In this document: in pieces, positions 47,574 to 60,371 of the stretch | Layout of the letters: every line of letters starts with the position of its first letter | Numbering within the stretch: the stretch's first letter is position 1 | Source of the DNA: Diphasiastrum complanatum | Taxonomy: Eukaryota > Streptophyta > Lycopodiopsida > Lycopodiales > Lycopodiaceae | DNA length: 64,000 nt | NCBI GenBank assembly: GCA_029204225.1 | Contig: CM055106.1 | Span: 36,616,361 to 36,680,360, forward strand | Direction: 5' to 3' | Translations under genes and position numbers: made by a program | The notes under the pieces: generated by a model | What the model saw: only the letters and a program-made list of their open reading frames with translations | What the model was told of the DNA's origin: nothing | Database searches by the model: none

Positions 47574-48567
47574 AAGAGGGGAGCGCATAGAGGTGCACAT
47601 TTTGCAGCCATCGGAGATTTCAGAATCACCTAGAAGCCCTTGAATATAAGCATGCAGAGGTGAGGAAGATCAGCTATGTGAGCCTACAATACAGAACAGA
47701 TTCCCTAGCAGCTGGAACTGAATGTGACGCGTTATAACATTGATCATATTTTCTGGGGTCTTTATTTCCTAACCAATAAATGAAATCTCATCAGAAACCT
47801 GCACGTTGGGAGACTTTGCTGCCGTCAGAGACGTATGATAATGCAAGAAAAAAGAAACAAACGTCCATTGAAGGCTTCGATGGATCTGTGTAATACCGGT
47901 AGTTCCTAAATTGGCATGATCTAGATGAATGTTTCACTGCTATTATTGCTGAAACATTACATCTAGCAGTAAATTCCTCTCTGTCCAAGGCAATCTCACA
48001 TGCTGGCAGTGACTTTACAGGTGGTAAAAAATTTGTAAGGTAAGAAGTTTTTACAGGTGGGAAAAATTTTGTCTATTACCTCTGTGGTAAAACAATTTTT
48101 GAAGAGGGACCTTACACAGATGTAAGGTTCCTTTGACGTCTCAGGTTTTTCATGCCAAGTGCTGCTCTGTACAACTCTCATATTATGCCAAATAAGGGTT
48201 TTTCTAAATACACACAAAAGTTTTTGATAGTGCTTTACGATTACAATGGCGGCAAGAACAGACTCCGTGTGTTTCCGTTCATCTCTTATTTCTGATAGTT
48301 CATGCCCATCGCACAATTTATCAGTGGACGTGTTGTGGTCAGACATTGAACTTGCTGAGAGGTTCATTCTTCTACTATGGAACTCTCGCATAGCATTATA
48401 CTTTTATCTGTGAAGCTTGTGTTTGCTTATGGATTGCATCTCTTTTTAGGTGTTAACGAGTTTGGAAAAGTTAAGAGGTAAAAGTCTAATTGATCATCTC
48501 TTGTATAGTAGCTGTGAGAGCCACAAAATGTGCCAAGCTGATGCATTAACAATGTTGTGCCCCTAGG

Positions 48568-48795
48568 TATTTGGTCAGTAATCTATTTGAAGATGCAGCA
48601 GAATTGGCTTCGACAACTCTCCACAGAATCCACGTTTCACGGTGCAATGATAATGGAGTTGACGAGATACATTCTTGTGTCCCATGCTCATTCATGGGGA
48701 GCAAAGATGATGATCGAAGGAATGTTTTAGAAATAAATGACCTGATTGAAGCTGCAGGAATGGTACTAATTCAAGCCCAAAATGAGCTTGGAAGG
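48568..48795 (+). CDS. Possible exon of an unrecognised host gene
   Basis: An open stretch reads YLVSNLFEDAAELASTTLHR and ends DLIEAAGMVLIQAQNELGR. It is bounded by an acceptor-like CCCCTAG (before 48568) and a donor-like GGAAG|GTTAGC (after 48795). Composition is balanced, with no TE motif, unlike nearby noncoding frames. I do not recognise the family. A frame at about 46990-47110 (FWTESSMLLLKDENSGLLHL) might be another exon of the same gene. Both calls are weak. Confidence 0.3.
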
Positions 48796-48873
48796 TTAGC
48801 TTTTCTTAAGCCATGCCAAAGTAGTTTGATCTCTTTTTGTTATTATTTAGTTGAAGAGGAAAGAAGTGATTGA

Positions 48874-50500
48874 ACATATAAATAATTGAGATGTCGAAAG
48901 GGTTTATCTTTGTCCTGACTCATGTAAATGGGTCAACGATGCCATCAATGATTAGATTTCTATATTCTATTTTTACATGTGTTAGAAGTGGTTACCGCAT
49001 ATTCGGTAAAAACTTATCTTAGAGATTGTTTGAATTTTGTTATCTTGTTGTACTATTGTATGTTGTTACATCTCTGGCTCATTAAAATGCATTTTGTAAT
49101 TGCAATTGTGAAAATGTAAATTGTAGAAACATGTAGAGCTATTACACTAGACTTCATTGGTAATTATGAACACAAACTATAGATATAGTGCATCGCATGA
49201 GAACATAAGACCATAAGTGACAAAAGAAATAACATCCTCCAACAAAGAATTTTCGAAAGAACATCAAATATTGTCAATAGATGATCCCCGACAAGGAATT
49301 GCAAGGGAGTCTCCTATATGAGGGTATTAGGTCTCAAAATGGGTTAATTGGACAAGCATCGTAAAGAGGAGTTGATTGATCAGCGAACCATGGATCCTAG
49401 TTCTGGGACCACAGAAAGGACACGACAATGGGGCCCAAGTTAGTCTTGATGTGCTTTGTTTATTATGTGGCCTCTAGATCTCAAATGGGTTCTTGTACAA
49501 GCCTTTTAATGAGCAATTTATTGGTTAACGTGTTGAATGCAGCATATGTTAGCACTAAGAGGCACCTTGGTCAGGTGGGTATCGAGAGAAGAAATGTTAG
49601 AACTTGGAGGAGGCGCCTCACTTTCCTTTTGTGCAATTGGTTGGGTGGTGACCTTATTACCAGATTTACCAGATTTACATTTTAATTACTTTGATACATA
49701 CCTTTTGAGGTTAGTATACTTAACATCTTCTTTCTTGTGAGGTTATCATGGAAGATCTATTAGAGTTGAGTTCAGATCGAGAAAAGTCTTGGAAAGAAGG
49801 AATCAAATGCAAAATGAGTTTTGTCGGTGGAAAGTAAGAATCTAAAAGTTATAGCTAGTAGGGAAAAGATTGAGGTCTAGATAGAGTTCTTGGGATGAAC
49901 TTCAAGCTAGAAAAGGGGTATCAAGGTTGGGACACTTGTAAACAAAGTTTCAAGACCAAGTGAAACTTCAGATTAAGGAATTTTAGGTAGTGTTGTAAGT
50001 ATCATTATATTTGACAAAGCCAACAACTGATCACCTTACAAAGCCATTTGACAAAAGTTAGTTGGGAATTGGCAAGTGAGCCAACTCCACTATATTATGC
50101 CAATCAATGAAACTAAACCATAACTTTCTTGTATATTGCCATAACTTCCAACACCGTGTTTGTTACGTCCATGTCCTCTGGTCCAGAGGATTCGGAATAA
50201 TCCTTGACATGGATATTCGGCACTCCAATGTATGAGTTTATTAGTTATGCCTCATCATTCCGAACTAGGCCAAAAATGTAATTATAACCTTGTGAGGTCC
50301 CAGGCACTCCAATCAGAACATGTGGAGCATTGCATGTTGATCGACAACTTTTATGCATGCTGAAGAGATCAAAAGCAATTGAATGAGGATTTAGTAAAGG
50401 ATTAGGGTCCTGGGAGGAATATTTCTAGGTTCTAGGGGTCTGTCTATACCTATAGGAACTCGCCTTTCTATACACGAAATTTTTGCTATTCAGTTGCAGA
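48874..50500. other. Unassigned, no gene seen
   Basis: Short frames only. A perfect 8-bp inverted repeat with a 1-base spacer (TCCTCTGG T CCAGAGGA) lies at 50174-50190. Confidence 0.35.
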
Positions 50501-50524
50501 AAAAGTCTCTTCTCCTGTATTTAG

Positions 50525-50960
50525 TCATCGTAGCTTGGGGGTGAAGCTGATCAGGGTTTGACTTTTAGTTTCTAAATGGTTGGGTGGTTTGACTCCACAA
50601 CACTTCTTTTGGCGTATGTAGCAAGATTTTAAGGATCTACACTTTGCGATCTTTATAGTGTCTATGGAGAAGCCAAGGTCTCTAAGTCTCCAGATGTGCC
50701 TATGATGTGGTACCGAGTCAAATGCTCTCCTGAAGTCCATGAAGCAACAATGTACTCTCTTTTCAAAACTTTGCTGCCTCACTAAGAATTCTAACAGAAA
50801 ACATGATCGGATGCGGAGTGACGTGTCCCGAAGCAAGCTTGTCCCATAGCATGCAGCCATCTAGGTTCCACATCACTACTCAATGTTGTTTTCAATATGG
50901 TTCCATATGGCTTGGCTATGGTATGCCCAACTATGATGGTATGGTTATTTTACTGTACTC
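50525..50960 (-). pseudogene. LINE reverse transcriptase fragment
   Basis: The minus strand reads CCFMDFRRAFDSVPHHRHIW and LRDLGFS, the first catalytic-Asp region of non-LTR RT. Further upstream, around 50880-50940, is a GMPY/YGSIW-like segment. It is homologous to the 54000-54154 region of the long LINE (VDFNKAFDSVPRHLL). Only this part of RT survives. Confidence 0.8.
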
Positions 50961-51510
50961 TTATGTGGTCCCCACGCTTATGTTTGGGGTTGATGATATG
51001 TGACAGACATGCATTCATTATATTTAGAATCTAAAGTAATTGCATGAATATAAGGAACTGAAATAACGTAATAGATAAATTAGAACATAGAGAAATAGTT
51101 TGAGGTGTCATAGACTACCATGCACTGTAAAATTGAACTACTTAGATGCATTGAACCATAGATAACAATCTGCAGGTATATAGATCTATCAAAGGTGGGG
51201 GAGGAGCTCAAGGGAGAAACTCTTGCCAGAAGGAACCAGACAAAGAGCTAAACAAGAGGTTCAAGAGTCTCTTGTTTTCAGCTTCCATGTAGGCAGCCTT
51301 TTTATGTCGAAGTAAAGTGTGTTGGTGTTTGTGGCATCACATGGACCACTTGATGGTGTAGACATCAATACTTCTTGTCATCCAGGTGTTACAAGGCAAG
51401 ACATGGTGGTATTCGGATTCGGATTCGAATTTGGATTTGAGTAAAAGCATAATTGAAGATAAATAATTAAGGTTGAATGAAGAAAAGTGATCATCCAGTG
51501 ACATCTTGTT

Positions 51511-51513
<3 letters not shown>

Positions 51514-51586
<73 letters not shown>
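51514..51586. repeat. (GA)n tract at a LINE 3' end
   Basis: 73 bp of GA/AG. On the minus strand it is a (CT)n tail directly after GACATTAATAAAG. Confidence 0.95.
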
Positions 51587-51589
<3 letters not shown>

Positions 51590-51952
51590 TATTAATGTCT
51601 TTTCCATGCCAAAAGGCATATCAGGCTAATGAAGTACATGTCAAGTATGTGGTAACCATGGGAGCGTATAAAATGTCTCCAAGTAATAAAGAAAACATCT
51701 AGTCCAAACTAAAATAGACACATGTGCGAGAGTGTGTGTGCATAGTAATCATATGTATCTATGTCAAGATGGCAAGACTGTGCTGCTGCTGCTGCTGTGC
51801 TGATGCGGTAAACGATGTAATGCGAGCCACAACATGAGAAAGCATTGGAGCCTGCCGGCGTCGTCTCTGTGAGCATGAGCATGTGTAGTAGTACGTCTCT
51901 GCCTTTGTGTAGGATGTCTGGTGATCCAGGTAGTAACGTGATGGTGGGGAGG
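51587..51952 (-). mobile_element. LINE 3' end fragment
   Basis: Shares CTTTATTAATGTCTTTTC, AAGTACATGTCAAGTATGTGGTAAC and GGGAGCGT with the 3' ends at 51974 and 61500. No coding blocks; a short, heavily 5'-truncated copy. Confidence 0.6.
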
Positions 51953-52066
51953 GAGAGAAGAAAGAAAGAAAAGCTTTATTAATGTCTTTTCATGCAAAAG
52001 AAGTACATGTCAAGTATGTGGTAACTATGAGAGCGTCTAAAACATCTCCAAAGCGAAATGCTCCTC

Positions 52067-52068
<2 letters not shown>

Positions 52069-52134
<66 letters not shown>
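52069..52134. repeat. (GA)n microsatellite in the LINE 3' region
   Basis: 66 bp, uninterrupted. Confidence 0.95.
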
Positions 52135-52136
<2 letters not shown>

Positions 52137-52608
52137 CAAATAACAAACAAACAAAAGTAGTCGAGTCTAAAACCTGACATGAAATTGAAACATCAACGCT
52201 ATCAGAAATATAGTGCTAGGAACCAATGATATACATGCACTCTCAATTGAGACGGTTGATAAAAGGCTGTGATATGGTGCTTGATGGAATGAGAGAAGCT
52301 GGTATGGTAAGGATACGTTGATGATGACTATCGCATACTTTGGTGTTGACTGGGATGCAGTCTCTGAATAGGATCCCTCATGGGACATCTGGAGGCGCAT
52401 GTATTAGGGAGGTGGGATGCTGTACACTATTGTTAATCATGATGTCGATCTCTCATAGGAATAGGAGTATCCTCCTCATCTGACTGTGAGTCCGGTTGAG
52501 CTCTCCTCCCTGCAAAGAAAGCTGTAATTTGAGGATGTGTATCTCGAGTAACTGATTGTTCATGGTACAAAACTCTCCACATTAGGGACATCTCATGTAT
52601 CATAAGGG

Positions 52609-54350
52609 CTACACATTGAGGATTCTCATAGGCAATGAGAGAACGTAAAGTAGTAGGTGAGTCTTTGAATAGGGAATAATATTGATCATGTAGTCATAGT
52701 AGGCAAGACATCTGAAAATGAAATGGTCCTCAATCTCAACCTCCCAATGAATATATCTGACATAGCCTATCCTTATGTGGGGTACTCTGGAGCATCCTGT
52801 CTCAACCTCAAGCTGTTGTAACTTGTGAAGATACCTTGATTTGTCCCAATGCGAATTGCAAGTAGTGTGATAAACCATAATGTAGATACTCTGGCTGGAT
52901 TGGGAAGCCCGATGCATCTAGTCAGTTCGATAGAAGTCGAGTTTGACACCGAACTTGTCCCTGCAAGGTATGCCGAAAATAAGCACGATAAATGGGTCAT
53001 GTGATATACTCATGGGTGCCTGCTAGAAGGTCAGGCCAAACGAACTCAAAGTGCGGGCTGCTTGTGAGTACCATGAAGAATGGAAACTCTGTCTATGGAG
53101 CTACATCGAAGAGGTGATCGCCATGTGTATCTATTAGGAGGAAACAACAAGGCTCTTTAGATATACACAATGAGTCGAAAAAGGGCATCAACCAGTAACG
53201 GAGGAACTGCAGACTTGGTAGTGACGATCTTATGTGGCACGGAGGGCTTAGCCCATATCATCTGAGCATGCATGGTGATTTGCAGCCACAATATACTAGC
53301 CCAATCAGAGGAGGTAAGGCTTGAGCCTCATCTAAATAGAGTATTGTAGGAGTGACCATAATATAAAAAGGCGACACTTTTGGGAGCATCATGAATGTAT
53401 TTCCTAAAGCAAAATCTCCTAAAGCAAAATCTCTCCAACTGAACCAGGGAGGCATGGCCCTTGGCTAGGTGGGCCAAAGTTGCATGTGTCAACTAAAAAT
53501 AGGACCATTGAAAAGCATCCCTAGGTAGGTATAAGATGAAACCACCTCTAGAGGTTGACCATCGAAGACAAGCTCCTATCTCTGCATAAAGGCTCTAGAA
53601 GTATTGGAGACCATGATTTTGGTCTTCAAAATGTTCATCGACATTCCTCATCTAGTGCTAAAAGCATGTAGACTGTCTGGTTGTCTTTGAAGCCCCTCTT
53701 TGGTCGATGATAATAGAGCTACATCATCGGCATACAACAATATGGCAATCAATATATCTCCAAGGCTGCAGCCCAAACCATCACCATCGCCAATAACCTA
53801 CTCAAGCTCATGAATGTATAACCTAAATAGAGTAGGTGAAAGGGAACAACCTTGTTTCACCCCAATAGTGCGCCACACTGGATTTGAAATGCTTGACTCA
53901 CTCCTGAAGCAACCCCAAACTCTCTCATATAAAGCCATCATCGCCAATATTGTATTTGTGGAAAGGCCTAAGTCTCGCACTCTCTGAATAAGCAAGTGTC
54001 GGGGAACTGAGTCAAAGGCTTTATTGAAATCCACAGAATAGCAATAAACTTTCTCTTGTCTATGCTTGGATTGCTCAATGATGGAACGAAGTGTAATGAT
54101 GGGATCAATAGTGGAGTAGTGAGCTCCGAAACCCACCCGACCCATAGTATACAATCGCCTGGTCTCTGCCTTTGTACTGACTGTAGACTGAAGGATGGTA
54201 CCATAGATTTTTGCGATGATATGCCCAATCGTTTTGGTGATTAGTAGGTGTCATGGAATCACCACTCTTGTGGATGGGATGGATGATATTGGTGAACCAA
54301 GAGGGAGGAAAACCAGTAATGATTGCATGCTTAAGGAAATCAGCAAGCAT
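52609..54350 (-). pseudogene. LINE ORF2: reverse transcriptase and zinc region
   Basis: RT blocks on the minus strand: ITGFPPSWFTNIIHPIHKSG (54290-54320 area), YSVDFNKAFDSVPRHLLIQR (first Asp; about 53990-54050), GVKQGCSLSPTLFRLYI (about 53810-53860), and LLYADDVALLS (catalytic YADD; about 53715-53745). Downstream a degenerate zinc region (EDHFIFRCLAYYD, near 52720) matches the RVT zinc-binding domain. At least four frame breaks. Confidence 0.85.
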
Positions 54351-54979
54351 GGATGCAAGTGTATCAGGAGCGTGGATAAGGAGCTAAGATTCCATATCCT
54401 CGACATCACGTGCACAATGTTTTCTCATCTTCTTGATGGTTGCAACACCATATCAGATGTAAAGAGAGAGAAATCAGAAGGTTGTTGGGAAATGATAATG
54501 GGAGTGTCAGTAGGGATAGTGTAGAGAGCTGTGAGAGGAGGTGGAGAATGAGGAGTGAACTCGCTTCAGAAGGCACCTGTGGATGAATTGAAGAAGAGGT
54601 TAATGAGCCTTCTAACTTCCTTTGATTCTTAGGCGCGCTTTTTATAGCGAAGAACATGTGGCAAATGCGAGGGGCACCACATAGGAGGTGAGGTGAATGG
54701 TATTGTGCATGGAAAATTTGTTGGTGATAATAATGGCACTCAGTGTCATACCGGGGTTGTTGAGATAAGGGTTTGGGACGACATTGGCGGGATGGAAAAG
54801 CTATGGAGGCAGTCGTGTGTAAAGCGCTGGTGAGGAAAGCAGCTTGAGATCCAAGAGGTTTATTATGGGGAAAATCATGGAGTAAGGTTATAAGAGATTC
54901 TTGGTACAAGGGAGTGTAGGTTTGATAAAAAATGTCTTGTGGTGCTCGATGACGATTAGAAGAAGGATATGAAGTAGGT

Positions 54980-56220
54980 GGTATGCTGTGGACAAGAGGA
55001 AAGGAGAGGCGTGAGTGGTCTGAGAGAGTGGTGGTGGAGATACGTAAATCTAAGATGAACGGAATGAAAGAGGGTGATTCCATGAGATAGTCTGGGAGAT
55101 TATGGCCACCACTATTAGGGTGGCAAGTGAATCCCCTAGAATTAGGCAACTAGCTAAGCCATCCAAAATAGCTAGCTCTTGGGCACCTCTAAACTGAAGT
55201 AGATGCTCACCGTAAGTAGTGATCGGTCCAAGATTATCAACATAAGTTGGTAATACCCATATCCATTGCACCAATAGATTGTATATGTAACTTATTAGAA
55301 AAGTCATGAAACTCTTTTTGACGTGAGGCAGTCCTGGCATTAAAATTGCCAATCAATAATATATGACCCCGCTTTGAATATCTAATAACATCCAGTTATA
55401 ACTCAACATATGGGGAATTAGCATCCGCAAATGAAGATGTCATAGGTGGAAAGGAACATATTGCCATAAAGATATCCCTATCTAGACCAATACCCTGTCC
55501 CCAAAGCTGAATTCAAAGATAGTGTGAGTGTGTATCATGACCAATGAACTCAATAATAGGCTGTAGAATCTCTCTGTACAAACATGCAACCCGTGACCCC
55601 ACCTAAGCCTTTGCCACTCGCGGAACGTGTCACTACCCTGTATGTTGAGTACCATTGAAAACTTGGGAAGTCTGGTAAACGTCTCTCACTACTCTCAAAT
55701 GTATCCAATAAGCAAGATAAATCGTCTAAGACTTGAGATCTTTTCCACAAACTAGCAGTGGCATTACCAATTTGCTTCATGATTCAAATGGAGCTATGTG
55801 ATCTGAAATGTCTTTTGATTGAGCATCGATCAGATTTACAATTCTTTGCTTATGAGGGACAACCTTCGAGTTGCTTTTCCAATTACGTTATATATCAAAA
55901 TTGCTTCAAAAATGTTCCACCTCATCGTAGAGTGTACTTTCTTCAAAAATAATATCGAGCTTTCCCACTCTTGAGTAACTTCTTGCTATGTCAATAATAT
56001 GAGGAGAATTGTTTCCGACAAAAGCTTTCTCGATTGAGGTGATAATACTTGCTCCATAATAAAAAATAAACGTTAGCGTTTAAGCTTGCTTTTCTAGGTA
56101 ACGATGCCAATCAGTAAATAGCAAGATATCACCTTGTGCAATAAAATCGACTAGGTCTCCAACTGTGGAAGATGAATGAATCCCATTAACGTTCCACACT
56201 CCAATTCTCAAGTTGCGTGG
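54980..56220 (-). pseudogene. LINE ORF2: AP-type endonuclease
   Basis: The minus strand begins LRIGVWNVNGIHSSS (about 56160-56210), the N-x-N start of the EEP/APE endonuclease fold. The late part has LILGDSL-like and ISTTTLSDHSRLSFPL, in which SDH is the expected catalytic C-terminal motif. The middle is frame-broken. The role is nicking target DNA to prime reverse transcription. Confidence 0.7.
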
Positions 56221-56254
56221 AAGGGGGTGTGCCTAGAGACCCCACCCCAATTCC

Positions 56255-56442
56255 CTATTTATTACTAATACATTTCACTTGTCCATCCCTATAAATGGCA
56301 ATCCATCTCGAATCACGAGCAACCTGAAAAGCTTTTCTCCTCTTTTCAACTTGCATAAGTGTTAGGTCATCATCTAGAAAATAGTTGTTCCCTTGAATTT
56401 GGCTTTCAAACGTAATATTGATGTTTGTTCTTCTAGTGATGT
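56255..56442 (-). pseudogene. LINE ORF1, C-terminal part
   Basis: Reads TRRTNINITFESQIQG, then FLDDDLTLMQVEKRRKAFQV and SRWIAIYRDGQVKCI, the L1-like ORF1 nucleic-acid-binding end (LD..LT..Q...R). It is the continuation of 60835-61300 beyond Gyp-2 and ends just before the ORF2 endonuclease start. Confidence 0.7.
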
Positions 56443-56887
56443 AGTTACGGACTACAGATCTGCATATATTCCGCAAGCCTCTTTACATTTACTGTTGGTT
56501 ATGTATATTTTTGGTTACGCATTTTATATTAGTCATGTACAGGCCCCAGAGCCTTTTTATATGCTTATGACCCGCACTGGGTCCTTTTTTATGACATTGA
56601 CTGGCCTTGGGCCCTTATTATATGGTTATATGTGGAGTGGGGGCCCGTAGGAGGGCGCACTATTTTCCCTCCACATTTTGCCTCCCTTTACTTTTGAATT
56701 CCTATTTTAGGGTTCATTGGTAGGGTATTTATAGGCGCATTTGTACACTCATTTTTCAGATTATTGATTGGTATTGCTTGGGCTCTTCGTGGGAGAACCT
56801 ATTGTCTTGTCTATTGCTTGTAGGGCTTTAGTCTATTGCTGTCTTTTATGCTTCATTGATTCAACACCTGAGATTTTGATCATAACT
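56443..56887 (+). repeat. Gyp-2 5' LTR
   Basis: Contains TTGGGCCC words and the hairpin at 56650-56671 shared with Gyp-1, then a TATA-like GTATTTATAGGCGC near 56728. Confidence 0.95.
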
Positions 56888-57478
56888 TGGTATCAGAGCA
56901 CTTTCCTGATTGCTAAATCTGATTTTCTTATTGGGTGCCCATTTTCCTTGCTGATTTTTCTCTCTTTGCTGAGGGCTTTCGTCTCTTTGCTTCAGCAACA
57001 TTCAGCACAGTTTGGAGGAGGACCAACTCCCATCAGAGCATTTTCCTTGGCAGAGCTTTAGCAGATAGTTAGCGGAAGTACTTTCGCTAAATTTTGCAGC
57101 CGGAAATTTTTTTTTTTTTTTTGAGCAGATTATTTCCGGCGCCCAAGTTCCAAATCCTTTTCCCTCTTTTTTTTTTGAATCCTCCATTTGATTCAGGGAA
57201 AGGATTCCCAGCCATCTTTTCAGCATTGATTGGAGGCTGTCCAGCGCCCTACTGCATCACATTTTCCAGCCAGCTCTTCGCACACGCTTGGAGCTCTATC
57301 AAGAGGTATCTTTGCTGGTTTTTCCTTGCTTTCCACACCTTTTCTTGACATTTGTCATTTCCTTCTTGCTCTTAGTGTCGTTTGTGTACCTAAAGCGTAT
57401 TTGGGGTGACGACAAAAGTCCGCTCCCTCAGATATTAAGCTTTTCTTACACTCTCTTCATTTCCTGCATTCCTTGACC

Positions 57479-58142
57479 ATGGATACTTCCCCTACGTCTT
57501 CTGAGCCTCGCATACCGTCTTCCACTTACCTTGACGAAGTACGACATTAATTCTGAGATCATCTTAGGGAAGCCATGAGTGATGTACGCACTGATCGCCA
57601 GGAGTTACGAGAGACGTTCACTGCTCTTTCTGCCCAGATTGCTACACTATCATTATAGTCTAGTGTTTCTCCACTATCTCCACCTGTTCCCCCACAACGT
57701 ACATTTGCACCACCCGAGACTCCTTCATCTTCTGGTCCTTTGCCACGAGACTTTAAGGATAAGGTTCAGCTTACTGTGTATTTTGCGTCATCCGATGGGA
57801 ATGAACTCGAGAATTGGTATTCTAAGCTTGAGACCTACTTCCTTATGTTTCCTAAGACTGACATTCAGCGGATACATTTGGCTGCTTTACATTTGGAGGG
57901 CCGTGCTGCTACTTGGTGGCGCATGTTTCGCCAGACGGCTTCACACCCTGGCCTTGCTAGTTGGACAAAGTTTATGACAACACTCCACCTAGCGATGATT
58001 GATCCTCAGTGGCTTATTCGACAGCGCGACATCTTTCGCAGTTTATCTCACACTGGTGACTTGGCTGCTTATACGACACGGTTTACAGAGCTTTCCTATG
58101 TATTCCCAGATATTTCTACATTGGAGCTCATCATCACGTCCT
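57479..58142 (+). pseudogene. gag: Gyp-2 gag
   Basis: Begins near 57479 (MDTSPTSSEPRIPSSTYLDE), with stops near 57548 and a frame change. The capsid core is clear: ENWYSKLETYFLMFPKTD, GRAATWWRMFRQT, DPQWLIRQRDIFRSLSHTGD. It is cut at about 58142, losing the zinc knuckle and the whole protease, and continues directly into RT. Confidence 0.85.
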
Positions 58143-58650
58143 TCTTGTCCTCCTTTTCGTATGTCTATTGTTGAGCGCAAAGTCCAGCGTCAGGTGTTTG
58201 ATTTATTACGTCAAGGCCTTATTGTTCCTAGCCACAGTCCTTTTGGTGCTCCTGTTTGGATGACCTGTTTGACCAGTTAGGCCAAGCCAAGATCTTTTCT
58301 AAACTTGACCTCCGTTCCGGTTATCACCAGATTCATATGCATCCTCCTGATGAGCACAAGACAACTTTTCGTACCCACTTTGGTCTGTATGAGTTTCGTG
58401 TCCTTCCTTTTGGTGTTACCAATGGCCCGCCCACGTTTCAGAATGTCATGAATAACATCTTTCGTCCTTTGCTTGGAAAGTGTGTCATTGTTTATTTTGA
58501 CGATATCCTCATTTATAGCACCACTCTCTCTCTTCATGTTCAGCACGTTCGTTCTGTTTTTGTTTTGTTAGTTACTCATCATCTGTATGCTAAACGTTCT
58601 AAATGTTCTTTTGCTGTTGTACAAATCGAGTTTTTGGGAAGGATCTTAGT
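58143..58650 (+). pseudogene. pol: Gyp-2 reverse transcriptase, two deletions
   Basis: Reads IVERKVQRQVFDLLRQGL and [10 protein letters not shown], then jumps at about 58253 (loss of roughly 80 bases around CVDYRALN) to DDLFDQLGQAKIFSKLDLRS. LPFGVTNGPPTFQNVMN and the catalytic VYFDDILIYS follow. A second jump at about 58640 leads from QIEFLG into the C-terminal end of RNase H (LSDRQYCWLQFLQSFHFDIH), so thumb and most of RNase H are gone. Confidence 0.9.
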
Positions 58651-60293
58651 GATCGTCAGTACTGTTGGCTTCAGTTTTTACAGTCCTTTCATTTTGATAT
58701 TCATTATAAGCTTGGTAAAAGTAACGCTGCTGCTGATGCTTTGTCTCGTTTACCTGCTCTTACTTACAGTCTTGTTACGTCTCCCCACTCCTGGTATGAT
58801 GATCTTCCTCAGGCTTATGCCACATGTCCAGACTTTCGTGATGTTATGTCGTCTGCCTCTCGTCCTTCCTCTCACCCTCACCAGGTTTATTCCATTGTTA
58901 ATCATCGTTTGTTTCACTATGGTTCGTTATGTATTCCCAGCACTCTCGACATACGTCCACAACTCCTTCTTGATGCCCATTCCTCTCCTGTTGGTGGCTA
59001 TTTTGGTTTTCAGAAGTCCTTGTTCCGTTTGAGAGAACATTTTTATTGGCCTTCCATGAAGCGTGAGCTTTCCCACCTTATTCATACTTGTGATTTTTGC
59101 CTTCGTAACAAGTATTCCCGTGAAAAACCTGGTGGTCTCCTTCAAAGTTGGCCTATTCCTTCCCGCCAGTGGACTGATATATCTATGGACTTCATTTTAG
59201 GTCTTCCCCGTACTCAGCGTGGTCATGACTCTTGTTTGGTGGTAGTTGATAGGTTTTCTAAACAAGCTCATTTCATACCAGTCAGACGTACTATTACAAC
59301 AGAGCAGTGTGGTCGTATATTTATTTCTGAGATTTTTCGCTTACATGGTCTTCCACGATCTATACTTACTGATCGGGATACCAAGTTTACATCAGGTTTT
59401 TGGACAGAGCTTATGTGTATCTTGGATGTTAGGATACTTATGGGCACTGCTTATCATTCTTCTGCGGATGGTCAGTCTGAGGTTATTAACCGGGTATTGG
59501 AGGATTATTTACGACATTATGTTTCTCCTTCTGGTCGTGATTGGGATCAGCATTTATGTTTGGCTGAGTATAGTTATAATAGTTCTGTTAGTTCCAGCAC
59601 AGGTGTTTCTCCTTTCCTGCTTGCTCATGGATACTCACCAGTTCTACCCGATATACCTGCTCCTCCAGATGATGCACCTATTACTATTTCATCTTATCTT
59701 TCGAGTGCTCGAGAGATTATTACTAGAGCTGCTACTCATTTACAACATATTCAGCAGCGGTACAGGACCATTGTTGATCGTCATCGGCGCCATGTTGAGT
59801 TTGCAGAGGGAGATACTATTTTTCTCCGGTTACGCTTTGCTTGCCATCGTTTTGTACAGGGTCTTGCTTCTACTGAGAAGCTTGCGCCGCGCTATTATGG
59901 GCCTTTTCAGATTCTTGAGCGCCTCAGTCCTGTTACATAGTCTTGAGTTACCTGCTGCTACTCGGGCTTGTGATATCTTTCATGTCAGTTTATTACGTGC
60001 TGCTATTTAGGATGATGCTCCTCGAGATTCCTCATTTCCTACAGATCCAGAGCTTTTTCCATTCCTGCCAGCTGCTATTTTACAGGTGCGCTTATTGCAT
60101 AGTCGTCGCCATCGGCAGGTTCAGTTTTTGGTCCAGTGGGATGGTCGTCCTATTGAGGAGGCTACTTGGGAGCCCATTGATGTTTTTTATCATACCCCTA
60201 TCCTGGCTGATCAGGCTCGATCACTTGTAGCTACCATTGCTTCTCGGGATGCTCCGACTTCTCTTGATGTTCCTTTCTTAGATGGGATATTTT
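58651..60293 (+). pseudogene. int: Gyp-2 integrase and chromodomain
   Basis: After the RNase H end (KLGKSNAAADALSRLPAL) comes the HHCC zinc domain (LREHFYWPSMKRELSHLIHT, CDFCLRNK), then the DDE core: VVVDRFSKQAHFIPV, LTDRDTKFTSGFW and DGQSEVINRVLEDY. A 2-base loss near 59935 creates a stop. The chromodomain-like VQFLVQWDGRPIEEATWEP follows in another frame (60118-60175). It is the most complete integrase in the window. Confidence 0.9.
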
Positions 60294-60371
60294 GATGCAA
60301 TATTTTTCTCTGGCACTGGTTCTTATCTTATTTTGCCTACATTGGGGGCAATGCTCTTTATAGCCAGGGAG

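Noticed and set aside
50174-50190. 8-bp perfect palindrome as a terminator or binding site
   Set aside because: A single short inverted repeat with no gene or U-tract nearby; expected by chance in 64 kb.
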